From the NCBI RefSeq assembly GCF_019021925.1, contig NZ_CP058990.1:798001-862000 (forward strand): a DNA stretch of 64,000 nucleotides, given 5' to 3'. The notes under the pieces were generated by a model. It searched no databases, was not told the DNA's origin, and was given only the letters and a program-made list of their open reading frames with translations. The position numbers were made by a program, and so were the translations under genes. This DNA comes from Cellulophaga sp. HaHaR_3_176. GTDB taxonomy: Bacteria > Bacteroidota > Bacteroidia > Flavobacteriales > Flavobacteriaceae. Shown in pieces: positions 36,394 through 45,944 of this stretch (positions are counted from its first letter, which is position 1; each line of letters begins with the position of its first letter).

Positions 36394-37656
36394 ATGAAAA
36401 CTAAGATTTTTTTACTAGCAGCCATGTCTTGTACAATGGTAGGATTCGCTCAGAAGAATGAGATAAAGGCTGCGGAAAAAGCGCTTAAATCAGGAAGCGC
36501 AGCAGAAGCTAAAACAGCTATTGATGGTGCAGAAGCATTAATTGGTAGTGCTGATGAAAAAATGAAAGCACAATATTATTTCCTTAAAGGTGAAACATAT
36601 GCAATGTTAGCTAAAAAAGGAGATGCAAGTGCTTTTAATGTTGCTATTGAAGCTTACAATGAAACTATAGCAACTGAAGAAACTTCAGGTAAAGTAAAAT
36701 ATACAGGAGAATCTAAACAAAAATTATCAGCAATGACAGCAGATTTAGTAAACTCTGCGGTAGATGATAACAACAATAAAAGGTATAAAGAAGCTGCTGA
36801 AAAGTTATATATGGGTTATAAATTAAGCCCAAAAGATACAGTTTACCTTTATTATGCAGCAAGTAGTGCTGTTAACGGAGGTGAATATGAGCAATCTTTA
36901 AAGTACTATAATGAATTGAAAGATTTAGGGTATGATGGGGCAGAGGTTAAATACACTGCTGTAAATATAGCGACAGGTGAAGCTGAAGAAATGGATAAGT
37001 CACAAAGGGATTTGATGGTTAAATCTAAAACTTACAAAGATCCTAAAGAAGTTCAAACTCCTTCAAAAAGATCTGAGATTATTAAAAACATTGCTTTAAT
37101 CTACACTCAATTAGGAGAAGATGATAAGGCATTAGGAGCTTATAAAGATGCTCGTGCTACAGACCCTGAAGATGTTAACTTAATTTTAAACGAAGCAAAC
37201 CTTTATTTTAAATTAGGAGATAAAGAAAAGTTTAAATCTTTAATGGCAGAGGCTACTGCTTTACAGCCAGATAACGCTGATTTATTTTACAACATTGGTG
37301 TTGTAAGTATGGAGCAAGGTAATATTGAAGAAGCTAGAAAAGCTTATTTACGTGCTTTAGAAATTAACCCTGGTTATGTAAACGCTCAATTGAACCTTTC
37401 AACTACATATGTGAATGAAGGAAACGGTTTAATTGATGCAATGAACTCTTTAGGTAATTCAAGATCAGACATTGCTAAATACGATGAGTTAAAGCAAAAA
37501 AAGGATAGTTTGTTTACTCAAGGAGCAACTGTATTAGAAGATGCATTAAAATTAAACCCAGACAATAAAAGTATTTTAGAGCAATTAAAAAATATTTATG
37601 GTGCTTTAGGTGACAATGAAAACTTCATGAGGTTAAAGAAGTTGATTGGAGAATAA
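36394..37656 (+). CDS. Periplasmic TPR-repeat protein
   Basis: This is a roughly 420-residue exported protein with a signal peptide (KIFLLAAMSCTMVGFAQ) and several tetratricopeptide repeats. The clearest are IALIYTQLGEDDKALGAYKDARATDPE and LFYNIGVVSMEQGNIEEARKAYLRALEINPG, around residues 230-330. TPR arrays bind partner proteins, and the partner here is unknown. ATG 36394 is preferred over the upstream TTG (36385), because it begins the signal peptide cleanly. It follows gyrA closely, an arrangement I recall from other flavobacteria, and ends at a strong terminator. Confidence 0.8.
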   Translation: MKTKIFLLAAMSCTMVGFAQKNEIKAAEKALKSGSAAEAKTAIDGAEALIGSADEKMKAQYYFLKGETYAMLAKKGDASAFNVAIEAYNETIATEETSGKVKYTGESKQKLSAMTADLVNSAVDDNNNKRYKEAAEKLYMGYKLSPKDTVYLYYAASSAVNGGEYEQSLKYYNELKDLGYDGAEVKYTAVNIATGEAEEMDKSQRDLMVKSKTYKDPKEVQTPSKRSEIIKNIALIYTQLGEDDKALGAYKDARATDPEDVNLILNEANLYFKLGDKEKFKSLMAEATALQPDNADLFYNIGVVSMEQGNIEEARKAYLRALEINPGYVNAQLNLSTTYVNEGNGLIDAMNSLGNSRSDIAKYDELKQKKDSLFTQGATVLEDALKLNPDNKSILEQLKNIYGALGDNENFMRLKKLIGE

Positions 37657-37672
37657 TAAATTTTTAACGCAT

Positions 37673-37708
37673 AAAAAAAGCCTTTACAATTTGTAAAGGC
37701 TTTTTTTT
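37673..37708 (+). terminator. Bidirectional terminator between the TPR gene and the NlpC/P60 gene
   Basis: AAAAAAAGCCTTTACA, a short loop and TGTAAAGGCTTTTTTT form a strong stem with A and T runs on the two sides. The minus-strand NlpC/P60 stop codon lies at its edge. Confidence 0.88.
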
Positions 37709-38456
37709 ATATTATTTTTTTAATAACTCTAAGTTTGTGTGAATATGATTTTGTGTCAGAGTTAAAAATACCGGTATGGTCTATCCTGTCAATTCGTACC
37801 ATGCCACTAGAGTGTATAACATAATTGTTTTGCATAATTATACCAACATGATCAATAACGCCTTCATTGTTGTCAAAAAAGGCTAAGTCACCAGGTTCAC
37901 TTTCTTCGATAAAACTTAAAGGTTCGCCTTGTGTAGCTTGCTCGGCAGCTGTTCTTAATATATGATAGCCATTAATTTTGTATACCATTTGAGTAAAACC
38001 AGAACTGTCAATGCCAAAAGGAGTTTTTCCACCTCTTAAATATGGTGCTTTTAAGTATAAGGAAGCTATATTTATTAATTCATTTTTATTAGAAATGGTA
38101 TTTATTGAATTGCCTTCGAAAGTATGTTCTAGTAAATTTGCATGCGCTATAGTCGAACCTAAAACTAAAGGAATTAGTATATTATCAGCAGTAATTACAG
38201 GGGCAATTAAATCAGTAGAATATTTAACTTCAGTAGTATTTATTAATATATAATCTTCTTCTGAAATTATCTGAAATTGCTGATTGCTAATCCACCCTTC
38301 ACAATTGTCATGTGTGATTCTGATTTTACTAAAAAACTTTCGCGTATCAATAACCTTAAAATGATCACCATACAAAAGTTGGGTAACCATTTCACTTGTT
38401 TCATCTGCAATTAATCTAACAGGAATAACACTAAGAGGACAAATGCCGTATTGCAT
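37707..38456 (-). CDS. NlpC/P60-family protein with Ser in place of the catalytic Cys
   Basis: The 249-residue protein begins with an SH3-like domain (about residues 1-75: RLIADETSEMVTQLLYGDHFKVID, GWISNQQFQII) and has a C-terminal NlpC/P60 domain, as in gamma-D-glutamyl-diamino-acid endopeptidases that act on cell-wall peptides. The usual GIDCSGF motif reads GIDSSGFTQMVYK (codon AGT), so the nucleophilic cysteine is missing. The catalytic histidine region DHVGIIM and YVIHSSG are retained, as is PGDLAFFD. There is no signal peptide. It may be an inactive peptide-binding protein or a serine variant, or the change may be a base error (TGT to AGT). Confidence 0.85.
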   Translation of the reverse strand: MQYGICPLSVIPVRLIADETSEMVTQLLYGDHFKVIDTRKFFSKIRITHDNCEGWISNQQFQIISEEDYILINTTEVKYSTDLIAPVITADNILIPLVLGSTIAHANLLEHTFEGNSINTISNKNELINIASLYLKAPYLRGGKTPFGIDSSGFTQMVYKINGYHILRTAAEQATQGEPLSFIEESEPGDLAFFDNNEGVIDHVGIIMQNNYVIHSSGMVRIDRIDHTGIFNSDTKSYSHKLRVIKKII

Positions 38457-38489
38457 ACGTATGCTTTACAGTTTAGAGTTTAAATAATA

Positions 38490-39665
38490 TTAATTTTTTT
38501 CTATTACAATTGCTGATGCTCCACCGCCACCATTACATATAGCTGCAGCACCAAGTTTGCCCTTTTTTTGATCCAATACATTAATGAGGGTAACAAGTAT
38601 TCTTGCACCAGAACAACCAAGTGGGTGACCTAAAGAAACTGCACCTCCATTTACATTTACATTAGAATCATTTAAACCTAATATTTTCATGTTAGCAAGT
38701 CCTACAACAGAGAAAGCTTCATTAAATTCGAAATAATCAATATTGTCTAGCGTTAAATTAGCTTTGTCTAAAGCCTTTGGAAGTGCTTTGGCTGGTGCTG
38801 TAGTAAACCATTCAGGTTCATGAGCAGCATCAGCATAACTAACAATAGTAGCTAATGGTTTTAAGTTCAATTCTTTAGCTTTTTCTTCACTCATTAAAAC
38901 TAAAGCAGCAGCTCCATCATTAATGGTAGATGCATTTGCAGCAGTCACTGTACCATCTTTAGAAAAGGCAGGTCTTAATGCAGGTATTTTTTCTATTTTA
39001 ACATTCTTAAATTCCTCATCTTCAGAAACCAAGATAGGCTCTCCTCTTCGTTGAGGTACTTCTACAGGAACTATTTCATTAGAAAAAGAACCACTAGCCC
39101 AAGCTTCTGATGATCTTGTGTACGATTGTATTGCGTAATTATCTTGGTCTTCTCTTGAAAACTCATATTTAGTAGCGCATGCATCGGCACATACTCCCAT
39201 CGCATTATTGTCGTAAGCATCAACCAAACCATCTCTTTGCATACCATCTATAAGTGAAGTAGGTCCAAATTTTTGACCATTTCTCAAATGAACATAATGT
39301 GGAATTAGAGACATATTCTCCATACCACCAGCTACAACAATAGAAGCGTCGCCTAATGCAATAGCTTGTGCAGCTTGCATAACCGCTTTCATGCCTGAAG
39401 CGCAAACTTTATTAATTGTTGTTGATGGTACTGTATTTGGTAACCCAGCTAGTATAGCAGCTTGCCTAGCGGGAGCTTGACCTGTGCCAGCTTGTACAAC
39501 ATTACCCATGATAACTTCATCAACCAAATTAACATCTAAGTTTATTTTATTAAGAGCACCTTTTATAGCGATTGCACCTAATTTAGGAGCAGGAACACTC
39601 GAAAGACTCCCCATAAAACTACCTATCGGCGTTCTAACTGCAGAAACGATAACTACTTTTTTCAT
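38490..39665 (-). CDS. Acetyl-CoA C-acetyltransferase (thiolase)
   Basis: This thiolase condenses two acetyl-CoA to acetoacetyl-CoA or cleaves 3-ketoacyl-CoA. The protein of about 391 residues shows the nucleophilic cysteine in NKVCASGMKAVMQAAQ (near residue 90), NVNGGAVSLGHPLGCSGAR with the active-site histidine, and the C-terminal AAICNGGGGASAIVIE with the second cysteine. The start ATG 39665 (MKKVVIVSAVRTPIGSF) is preferred over the ATG two codons upstream. It is monocistronic as far as seen, divergent from the 7TM-HD gene. Acetyl-CoA acetyltransferase specificity is likely from the sequence but not certain. Confidence 0.93.
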   Translation of the reverse strand: MKKVVIVSAVRTPIGSFMGSLSSVPAPKLGAIAIKGALNKINLDVNLVDEVIMGNVVQAGTGQAPARQAAILAGLPNTVPSTTINKVCASGMKAVMQAAQAIALGDASIVVAGGMENMSLIPHYVHLRNGQKFGPTSLIDGMQRDGLVDAYDNNAMGVCADACATKYEFSREDQDNYAIQSYTRSSEAWASGSFSNEIVPVEVPQRRGEPILVSEDEEFKNVKIEKIPALRPAFSKDGTVTAANASTINDGAAALVLMSEEKAKELNLKPLATIVSYADAAHEPEWFTTAPAKALPKALDKANLTLDNIDYFEFNEAFSVVGLANMKILGLNDSNVNVNGGAVSLGHPLGCSGARILVTLINVLDQKKGKLGAAAICNGGGGASAIVIEKN

Positions 39666-39872
39666 AAACATGATTTAATTTAGTATTGCGAAATTAATAA
39701 ATTTAAGTGCAACGAGGTGAAAAGCTTATAAATAATCTTTTTACAATAGCTACTTTTTTTAATAAGGTGAATTATTATTGTTAAGATTAATTTATTGCAA
39801 TATGCTGTATTACTATATTTAAAACTCTATCATAAACTAATATTTTCTATTTTTGATACTATATAAAAGCAC

Positions 39873-41924
39873 ATGAGCGCATTTTTAGATAATTTATATA
39901 AAAATCAATCTACAGTATATAAATATTTCATTTATATAATATCTATTGTATTAATTGTTTTCTTTTTCCCGAAAGGGGGGAAGTTTAAATACGAATTCCA
40001 AAAAGGGAAGCCTTGGCAATACGATAATTATTATGCTCCCTTTGATTTTTCAATAAAAAAAACAGATCAAGAAATTGAAAAAGAAAAACAAGTAGTTAAG
40101 GAAAATCAGATACTTTACTTTAATTACGATACTAAAATTACTCAAGCAGTATATGAAGATTTAAGAACTGAAGTTAATCAAGTTTTTAAAAATGTAGAGT
40201 CAGATAACCCTAAGTCTTTAGATTACCTTTATAATGCAGGAAAAGATATCTTAGATGAATTATATGCCAAAGGTGTTGTTTTAGATGAGTCAACTAAGCT
40301 GTCAAAAAATATTATTAATCTTATTAAAAACAATGAAGAAGAAAAAATAAGCTCAAATCAACTTTATAGTAAGCAAGAAGTAAAAGATGTTGTATCGAGT
40401 GTTATAAAAAAGAAAAAATTAGATAGTTATAGTAGGCAATTTCAACAATTATTTGGAGATATAGTAGAGCCTAATGTTTTTTATGATTCAGGCTTATCTA
40501 CAAAAGTATTAGACGATGAGCTTTCTAAGCTGTCATATACTCGTGGTACTATAGATCAGGGAAAACTTATTATCGCTAAAGGAGAAATTGTAGAAGCGGA
40601 TAATTATAAAGTTTTAAACTCTATTAAAAGTGAGTATGAATCTGAGTTGTGGGCTTCAAATAATTATTACTACATACTTTGTGGGTACGCAGTTTTGGTG
40701 GCTTTAGTATTAATGATGTTATTCCTTTTTCTAAAAAAATACAGAAGAGATATTTTTGATAATAATACTAAAGTTACATTTATATTTTTCAATATAATTT
40801 TTATGGTGTTTATTACCACCATGGTGGTAAAGTATGATGATGGTTATGTTTTTGTAGTTCCGTTATGTATACTACCCCTTATTTTAAAAACATTTTTTGA
40901 CGCAAGGTTAGGCTTGTTTGTACATGTACTTGCTGTGCTTATATTAGGCTTTGTTGTACCTAACAGCTTTGAATATATATTTCTTCAAATAATAACCGGT
41001 ATCATTACTATTTTAACGGTTTCTGAATTATATAAGCGTGTAAATTTATTTATATCTGTAGGTCAAATTACATTAATATATATAGTAGGTTATTTTGCTT
41101 TCCATATTATACATGAAGGCGATTTGGATGATGTTGAGTGGTTTTTATTCGGTTTGTTTTTATTAAATGGAATGATAACATTATTCGTTCAACCATTAAT
41201 TTATATTTACGAAAAATTATTCGGTTTAGTATCAGATGTATCCTTGTTAGAATTGTCTGACACAAATTCTAAGCTATTAAAAGAGCTCTCTAACAAAGCT
41301 CCAGGTACATTTCATCATTCTTTACAAGTAGCAAATTTAGCAGAAGCAGCCGCTAATGAAATAGGTGCTAATGCAATGTTGGTTAGGGTAGGAGCTTTGT
41401 ATCATGATATTGGAAAAATGAATAACCCAACCTATTTTACTGAAAATCAAATTACAAACGTAAACCCACATGATGAACTAGAGCCGATTGATAGTGCTCG
41501 AATAATTATAAATCATGTAATTGACGGAATTGAGATAGCAAGAAAAAATAACTTACCAGATAGAATAATCGATTTTATAAGAGTACACCATGGTACTTCG
41601 TTAGTTTATTATTTTTATAAAAAACAGCAAGAAATAAGTGAAAATGTAGATGAACAAGATTTTAGATATCCTGGGCCAATTCCTTTTTCAAAAGAAACAG
41701 CAATTTTAATGATTGCAGATTCTATTGAAGCAGCTTCAAAGAGTCTTAAAAACCCAACTTTTTTAATTATTGATGAGTTCGTTAATAAAATTATAGCGGG
41801 CCAAATGAAAGGCAATCAGTTCTTAAATGCAAACATAACTTTTAAAGAAATTGAATCAATTAAGAAGATTTTGAAACAAAAACTGATTAATATTTATCAC
41901 CTAAGAGTCGAGTATCCAGAGTAG
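39873..41924 (+). CDS. 7TM-HD family phosphodiesterase (PgpH-like)
   Basis: This 683-residue membrane protein resembles PgpH, which hydrolyses c-di-AMP in Firmicutes. Order of parts: one N-terminal membrane helix (YFIYIISIVLIVFFFP), an extracytoplasmic 7TMR-HDED region to about residue 265, seven membrane helices to about residue 455, and a cytoplasmic HD domain with FHHSLQVANLAEAAANEIG, ALYHDIGKM (the HD pair), IINHVIDGIEIA, VHHGTS and MIADSIEAASKS. All metal ligands are visible. c-di-AMP as substrate is inference from the family. It is monocistronic and upstream of two tRNA genes. Confidence 0.9.
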   Translation: MSAFLDNLYKNQSTVYKYFIYIISIVLIVFFFPKGGKFKYEFQKGKPWQYDNYYAPFDFSIKKTDQEIEKEKQVVKENQILYFNYDTKITQAVYEDLRTEVNQVFKNVESDNPKSLDYLYNAGKDILDELYAKGVVLDESTKLSKNIINLIKNNEEEKISSNQLYSKQEVKDVVSSVIKKKKLDSYSRQFQQLFGDIVEPNVFYDSGLSTKVLDDELSKLSYTRGTIDQGKLIIAKGEIVEADNYKVLNSIKSEYESELWASNNYYYILCGYAVLVALVLMMLFLFLKKYRRDIFDNNTKVTFIFFNIIFMVFITTMVVKYDDGYVFVVPLCILPLILKTFFDARLGLFVHVLAVLILGFVVPNSFEYIFLQIITGIITILTVSELYKRVNLFISVGQITLIYIVGYFAFHIIHEGDLDDVEWFLFGLFLLNGMITLFVQPLIYIYEKLFGLVSDVSLLELSDTNSKLLKELSNKAPGTFHHSLQVANLAEAAANEIGANAMLVRVGALYHDIGKMNNPTYFTENQITNVNPHDELEPIDSARIIINHVIDGIEIARKNNLPDRIIDFIRVHHGTSLVYYFYKKQQEISENVDEQDFRYPGPIPFSKETAILMIADSIEAASKSLKNPTFLIIDEFVNKIIAGQMKGNQFLNANITFKEIESIKKILKQKLINIYHLRVEYPE

Positions 41925-41957
41925 TATCAATAAAGTGAAAAAAAACTCAAAAAATAG

Positions 41958-41988
41958 TTGCGTTATAGCTTGTTAAAAATTACATTTG
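41958..41988 (+). promoter_or_regulatory. Promoter of the tRNA-Ser/tRNA-Pro unit
   Basis: TTG (41958-41960), 20 nt and TACATTTG (41981-41988) match the Bacteroidota promoter, 36 bases before tRNA-Ser. Confidence 0.65.
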
Positions 41989-42024
41989 CAACCGCAATTT
42001 TATTCAAATAGAATTGCAGTTATT

Positions 42025-42112
42025 GGAGAGGTGCCTGAGTGGCCGAAAGGAACGGTTTGCTAAATCGTCGTACATCAAAAGTGTACCCAGGGTTCGAATC
42101 CCTGTCTCTCCG
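42025..42112 (+). tRNA. tRNA-Ser (anticodon GCT)
   Basis: An 88-nt tRNA with acceptor strands GGAGAGG and TCTCTCC, a D-arm with GCCTGAGTGGCCGAAAGG, anticodon loop TTGCTAA, a long variable arm (GTACATCAAAAGTGTAC) characteristic of class II serine tRNAs, and T-arm GGGTTCGAATCCC. It reads AGC/AGU codons. CCA is not encoded. It is cotranscribed with tRNA-Pro 31 bases downstream. Confidence 0.96.
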
Positions 42113-42143
42113 CAAAGCTTTTTATAAAAGCTAGATAACCACT

Positions 42144-42218
42144 CGGGGTGTAGCGTAGCCCGGTTATCGCGCCGCGTTTGGGACGCGGAGGTCGCAGGTT
42201 CGAATCCTGCCACCCCGA
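42144..42218 (+). tRNA. tRNA-Pro (anticodon TGG)
   Basis: A 75-nt tRNA with acceptor strands CGGGGTG and CACCCCG, D-arm GTAGCGTAGCCCGGTTATCGC, anticodon loop TTTGGGA (TGG), and T-arm GCAGGTTCGAATCCTGC. CCA is not encoded. A strong terminator follows. Confidence 0.96.
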
Positions 42219-42227
42219 CTACATTTT

Positions 42228-42260
42228 AAAAGCCTGCTAATGTAAATTAGCAGGCTTTTT
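42228..42260 (+). terminator. Terminator of the tRNA unit
   Basis: AAAAGCCTGCTAAT, loop GTAA and ATTAGCAGGCTTTTT form a perfect 14-bp stem with a T run, just after tRNA-Pro. Confidence 0.88.
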
Positions 42261-42611
42261 GTTTTTAATCGTTTTATAAAAAACGTATAGAAAGTATATT
42301 CACTTTTTTCTCATAATTAACACTCAGTATTATATTGTATTGAACATGTAATTCGTATATGATAATTCTTTTAAGGAGCTATTTATTATAAGGAGAACAG
42401 CAAGTAGTCAGCAAGTTTATGTAATGATAAACTGCATAATTTTGCAATTATTTTTTTGTAGGAAACAACAATATTTTACCGATTTACAGTGAAAAATATT
42501 CTGCTTACAACATTAAAAATTTACTTTTCATAAAAACTTTCTAGTTTAGATTAGTTTTAAAAAGGCTACTAGGGCTTTTATTAAAACACGAATTTTAAAA
42601 TATAATTTAAA
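42261..42611. other. Intergenic stretch without a recognisable gene
   Basis: This 351-base A+T-rich stretch has no open frame of note. A TAATTTTG (42437-42444) matches the -7 promoter element on the plus strand, but no TTTG lies at the right distance upstream. If used, it would give the TSP3-repeat gene a leader of about 160 nt. Nothing else is supported. Confidence 0.4.
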
Positions 42612-44501
42612 TTGAGGTATACAGCAGCTATAATAGTATTTTTAATTTTCCCGGTTACCTTTTTTACTTTTTTTTTTGATCCAGTTACTCCTAATAACTT
42701 AAATTTTTATAATTACAAAAATTCGAACACATCGAGTCAAATCAATTATTATAAACCTATCGAAGATAGCGATGGTGATGGTATTACTGATGATATTGAT
42801 GAAGATGATGATAATGACGGTATACCTGATCTTTATGAAGATGGATGTGAGATAAATACAGCATTTGGTACTCCTCCATCAAGTTTAATATCTACTAATT
42901 ATATTACTTCTATTTATACTAATTATAGCGGCTTTTGGTCTTCATCTGTTGGCTCAATTAACCCGACAGCTTATGATAATGTATCAGAACTTTTGGCTTT
43001 TGAAGTAGGTACTGAAACATATGCTACAGGTGTTGGATCAAGTAATATGATTGATACTAATAGTAATGGCCGCTATGACGCTATGGATACAGATGGAAAT
43101 GGTGTTGGAAATATTACCGTTGAAGAGACTTTATGGACAGCACTTAGACCAGTAACAAAAATTAAATCAGGAGTGCGTTTAGAAGGTAGAGCTATAGATG
43201 GGAGTAATGCGAATGCATTGGGGCCACAACTTACATCAGGTGGTATACCGTTTAACCCATACCTATACCAAGGGGAAAGAGGTTTAGATATGGGATATGC
43301 AATTGCCAATATAGATAATGTATGGTATTTTCGTTTAGGAGGTTCAAATACACCTGCATATGGCGATGGAGAAATGGATATTTTATTAACTCAAGGGGCA
43401 TTGTTAGGCAGTGGAGCAAATTACAATAGATTACACTTACTTGATGAGGATGGTAATTACCTGGGTAATGGAGTTGAAGTAAATTGGAATAACGCACCAA
43501 TAGTAGGTACTTCAAATGTAGATCAGTATAATGCAAATGATAGTAGAAGTGGTGTTAATTCTAAAAAAAATATTCGTCTTGCAGCTGTTGAATTATCAGA
43601 ATTTGGATTGACTCCTGAAGAAAGAGAGAGAGCTATAATATTTCGTCTTGAAATTTCGGCTAATGCAGATCCTATATTTTTTGTTGTTAATGATGAGAGT
43701 TTTATTACTAATTGCACTCCACAAGATACTGATGGTGATGGAATACAAAATAGCTTAGATTTAGATAGTGATAATGATGGTATTTATGATGCTATAGAAG
43801 CTGGTCATGGACAAGCACTTGTAGATGGTAAATTAACAGGCTCGGTAGGTACCGATGGTATACCAGATATTGTACAAGCTGTATCTCAATACGATAATGG
43901 AACTATAAATTATGAAATTAAAGATTCTGATAATGACAACATACTTGATTATTTATCACCTGATAGTGATTCAGATGGATGTAATGATGTTATTGAAGCA
44001 GGATTTTTAGATGCAGATAATGATGATTATCTAGGGACATCACCAGTTATGATTGATTCTTGGGGAGTAGTTACCGGTCAAGGAGGTTACGCAAACCCTA
44101 GGGATGGTGATGGTAACATGACACCAGATTATCAAGAAGCAAGTTCTTCTCCTAATATATCACAAGCTCCTGAGGATACTATTATTTTTGATGGTACTTC
44201 TGGTACTATTTCTGTAATAGCATCAAGTACTACTAAATATCAATGGCAAATAAGTACAGATGATGGAGCAACTTTTTCTAATATAATAGATTATGCTAGC
44301 TATACTGGTATAGAAACTGATACTTTAACGATAAATAATGTAAACAAATCTTTTGAAGGATTCTTATTTAGAGTATTGTTATCAAATGAGAGTTATGCAT
44401 GCTCTACACTTGTAACGTCTGAAGCTGTACTTTTAAACATAAGAGTAAAATCAGTAATCACTAACAGAAAAATAACATATAGAATTTACAAGCATATTTA
44501 A
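42612..44501 (+). CDS. Secreted protein with thrombospondin type 3-like calcium-binding repeats
   Basis: The 629-residue protein starts at TTG 42612 with a hydrophobic export signal (AAIIVFLIFPVTFFTFFF). Asp-rich calcium-binding repeats of the TSP3 kind occur near residues 53-80 (DSDGDGITDDIDEDDDNDG), 372-395 (DTDGDGIQNSLDLDSDNDG) and 435-475 (DSDNDNILDYLSPDSDSDG). The region between them (residues about 85-365) is strand-rich and unlike anything I recognise. Near the C terminus YQWQISTDDGATFSNI is an Ig-like segment of a kind common in flavobacterial adhesins. No standard type IX sorting domain is visible at the end (VITNRKITYRIYKHI). Surface adhesion is a guess. Confidence 0.6.
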   Translation: MRYTAAIIVFLIFPVTFFTFFFDPVTPNNLNFYNYKNSNTSSQINYYKPIEDSDGDGITDDIDEDDDNDGIPDLYEDGCEINTAFGTPPSSLISTNYITSIYTNYSGFWSSSVGSINPTAYDNVSELLAFEVGTETYATGVGSSNMIDTNSNGRYDAMDTDGNGVGNITVEETLWTALRPVTKIKSGVRLEGRAIDGSNANALGPQLTSGGIPFNPYLYQGERGLDMGYAIANIDNVWYFRLGGSNTPAYGDGEMDILLTQGALLGSGANYNRLHLLDEDGNYLGNGVEVNWNNAPIVGTSNVDQYNANDSRSGVNSKKNIRLAAVELSEFGLTPEERERAIIFRLEISANADPIFFVVNDESFITNCTPQDTDGDGIQNSLDLDSDNDGIYDAIEAGHGQALVDGKLTGSVGTDGIPDIVQAVSQYDNGTINYEIKDSDNDNILDYLSPDSDSDGCNDVIEAGFLDADNDDYLGTSPVMIDSWGVVTGQGGYANPRDGDGNMTPDYQEASSSPNISQAPEDTIIFDGTSGTISVIASSTTKYQWQISTDDGATFSNIIDYASYTGIETDTLTINNVNKSFEGFLFRVLLSNESYACSTLVTSEAVLLNIRVKSVITNRKITYRIYKHI

Positions 44502-44689
44502 TTTTTTAAAGTTTTCAAATTTTGTAATGCTGTTATTTGTTCATTTTCCAATAGTAGATTTTTCAAATCAACTTTTTTTAGGTTTTAATATAAAATGGTC
44601 CATATTTAACAATAAAAGCATGGTTTCTAAGTAATAAAAGTTATAGTTTTAGCTATTGATGTAGAACAATACTAAAATTTTTTATTTGA

Positions 44690-45799
44690 ATGAGAGTACT
44701 CAAATTATCAACTATTTATCCATATGTTTTTTTAGCTTTATTTTTTATAAATTGTAAAAATTCAAATAAAGAAAAATCAATTGATACACCTAAAAAAGAA
44801 TCAATACAGGAAATTTTAATAGATAAACCAAATAATATAAAAATCCCAGCAGGAATGGTTTGGGTAAAAGGAAAAACTTTTATACAAGGGGCAAAAGAAG
44901 GTGATGAATATGCCATGCATAGAGAAAAGCCTAGCCATCAAGTTAGTGTTGATGGTTTTTTTATGGATATAACCGAGGTAACCAATAAGCAATTTAAAGC
45001 ATTTGTTGAAGCGGAAAAATATATAACAGTAGCTGAACGAGAAATTGATTGGGAAGAAATAAAAACACAGTTACCTGCGGGTACGCCAAAACCTCATGAT
45101 TCTATTTTACAACCAGGCAGTTTAGTTTTTAATAAAAAAATAAACAAAATAGCATCGATGGAGAATTATACCCAATGGTGGACTTGGAAAATAGGTGCTA
45201 ATTGGAGACATCCTGAAGGGCCAAATAGTACAATTGAAGGTAAAGAAGATTACCCTGTTGTTCATATATCTTATGAAGATGCTATAGCATATTGTAAATG
45301 GTCAAATAGAAGGTTGCCTACAGAGTCAGAGTGGGAATCAGCAGCTCAAGGTACTTTAAATAATAATATTTATACTTGGGGTAATACGCCTGAGCTTTTA
45401 AATGATAATGCAAATACTTGGCAAGGTGTTTTTCCTATTAAAAATGAATCAGTAGATGGATTTGCATTAATAGCTCCTGTAAAATCATATCCATCAAATT
45501 CTATTGGTATATATGATATGTTAGGTAATGTATGGGAGATAACAGGTGACTGGTTTAATGTGGATTATTATAAAAATTTAGATGTAACTAAGGTTTTAAA
45601 AAACCCTAAGGGAGCTGATAAAGCATATAGCCCTAGTAACCCTTACGAACAAGAATATATTATAAAAGGAGGTTCTTTTTTATGTCATGCATCCTATTGC
45701 GCTAGTTTTAGAATTTCTGCAAAAATGGGCATGAGTCCAGATTCGGGTTCGGATCATACAGGATTTAGAACAATAGCTACTATAAAAATGCTAGAGTAA
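44690..45799 (+). CDS. Formylglycine-generating enzyme family lipoprotein (both active-site Cys present)
   Basis: This 369-residue protein is a SUMF1-type formylglycine-generating enzyme, which oxidises a cysteine in sulfatases to formylglycine. The signal peptide ends LALFFINC (lipoprotein). The domain runs from IPAGMVWVKGKTF through DGFFMDITEVTNKQFKAFVE, IGANWRHPEGPNST, VVHISYEDAIAYCKW and RRLPTESEWESAAQG to GFRTI. The pair of catalytic cysteines seen in genuine FGE is present (GGSFLCHASYCASFR, Cys332 and Cys337), unlike in many SUMF-domain proteins without FGE activity. No sulfatase is in the window. A lipoprotein location would let it act on exported sulfatases in the periplasm. Confidence 0.87.
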   Translation: MRVLKLSTIYPYVFLALFFINCKNSNKEKSIDTPKKESIQEILIDKPNNIKIPAGMVWVKGKTFIQGAKEGDEYAMHREKPSHQVSVDGFFMDITEVTNKQFKAFVEAEKYITVAEREIDWEEIKTQLPAGTPKPHDSILQPGSLVFNKKINKIASMENYTQWWTWKIGANWRHPEGPNSTIEGKEDYPVVHISYEDAIAYCKWSNRRLPTESEWESAAQGTLNNNIYTWGNTPELLNDNANTWQGVFPIKNESVDGFALIAPVKSYPSNSIGIYDMLGNVWEITGDWFNVDYYKNLDVTKVLKNPKGADKAYSPSNPYEQEYIIKGGSFLCHASYCASFRISAKMGMSPDSGSDHTGFRTIATIKMLE

Positions 45800-45944
45800 G
45801 TATAAAATAAAACTATTTAAGACTTTAAAAAACTAAAAAGGAGATGAATTTAATTAATTTTAATAGTCAAAATTTAGTAAATATTTTATCCTTTTTGTTT
45901 AGCAATATTGTTACTTCGCGTTTTATCTATAGTTGAAAAACATC

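Noticed and set aside
42004..42213. A 69-residue open frame on the minus strand starting MAGFEPATSASQ
   Set aside because: It lies exactly over tRNA-Ser and tRNA-Pro. This peptide is a well-known false product of the antisense of tRNA genes.
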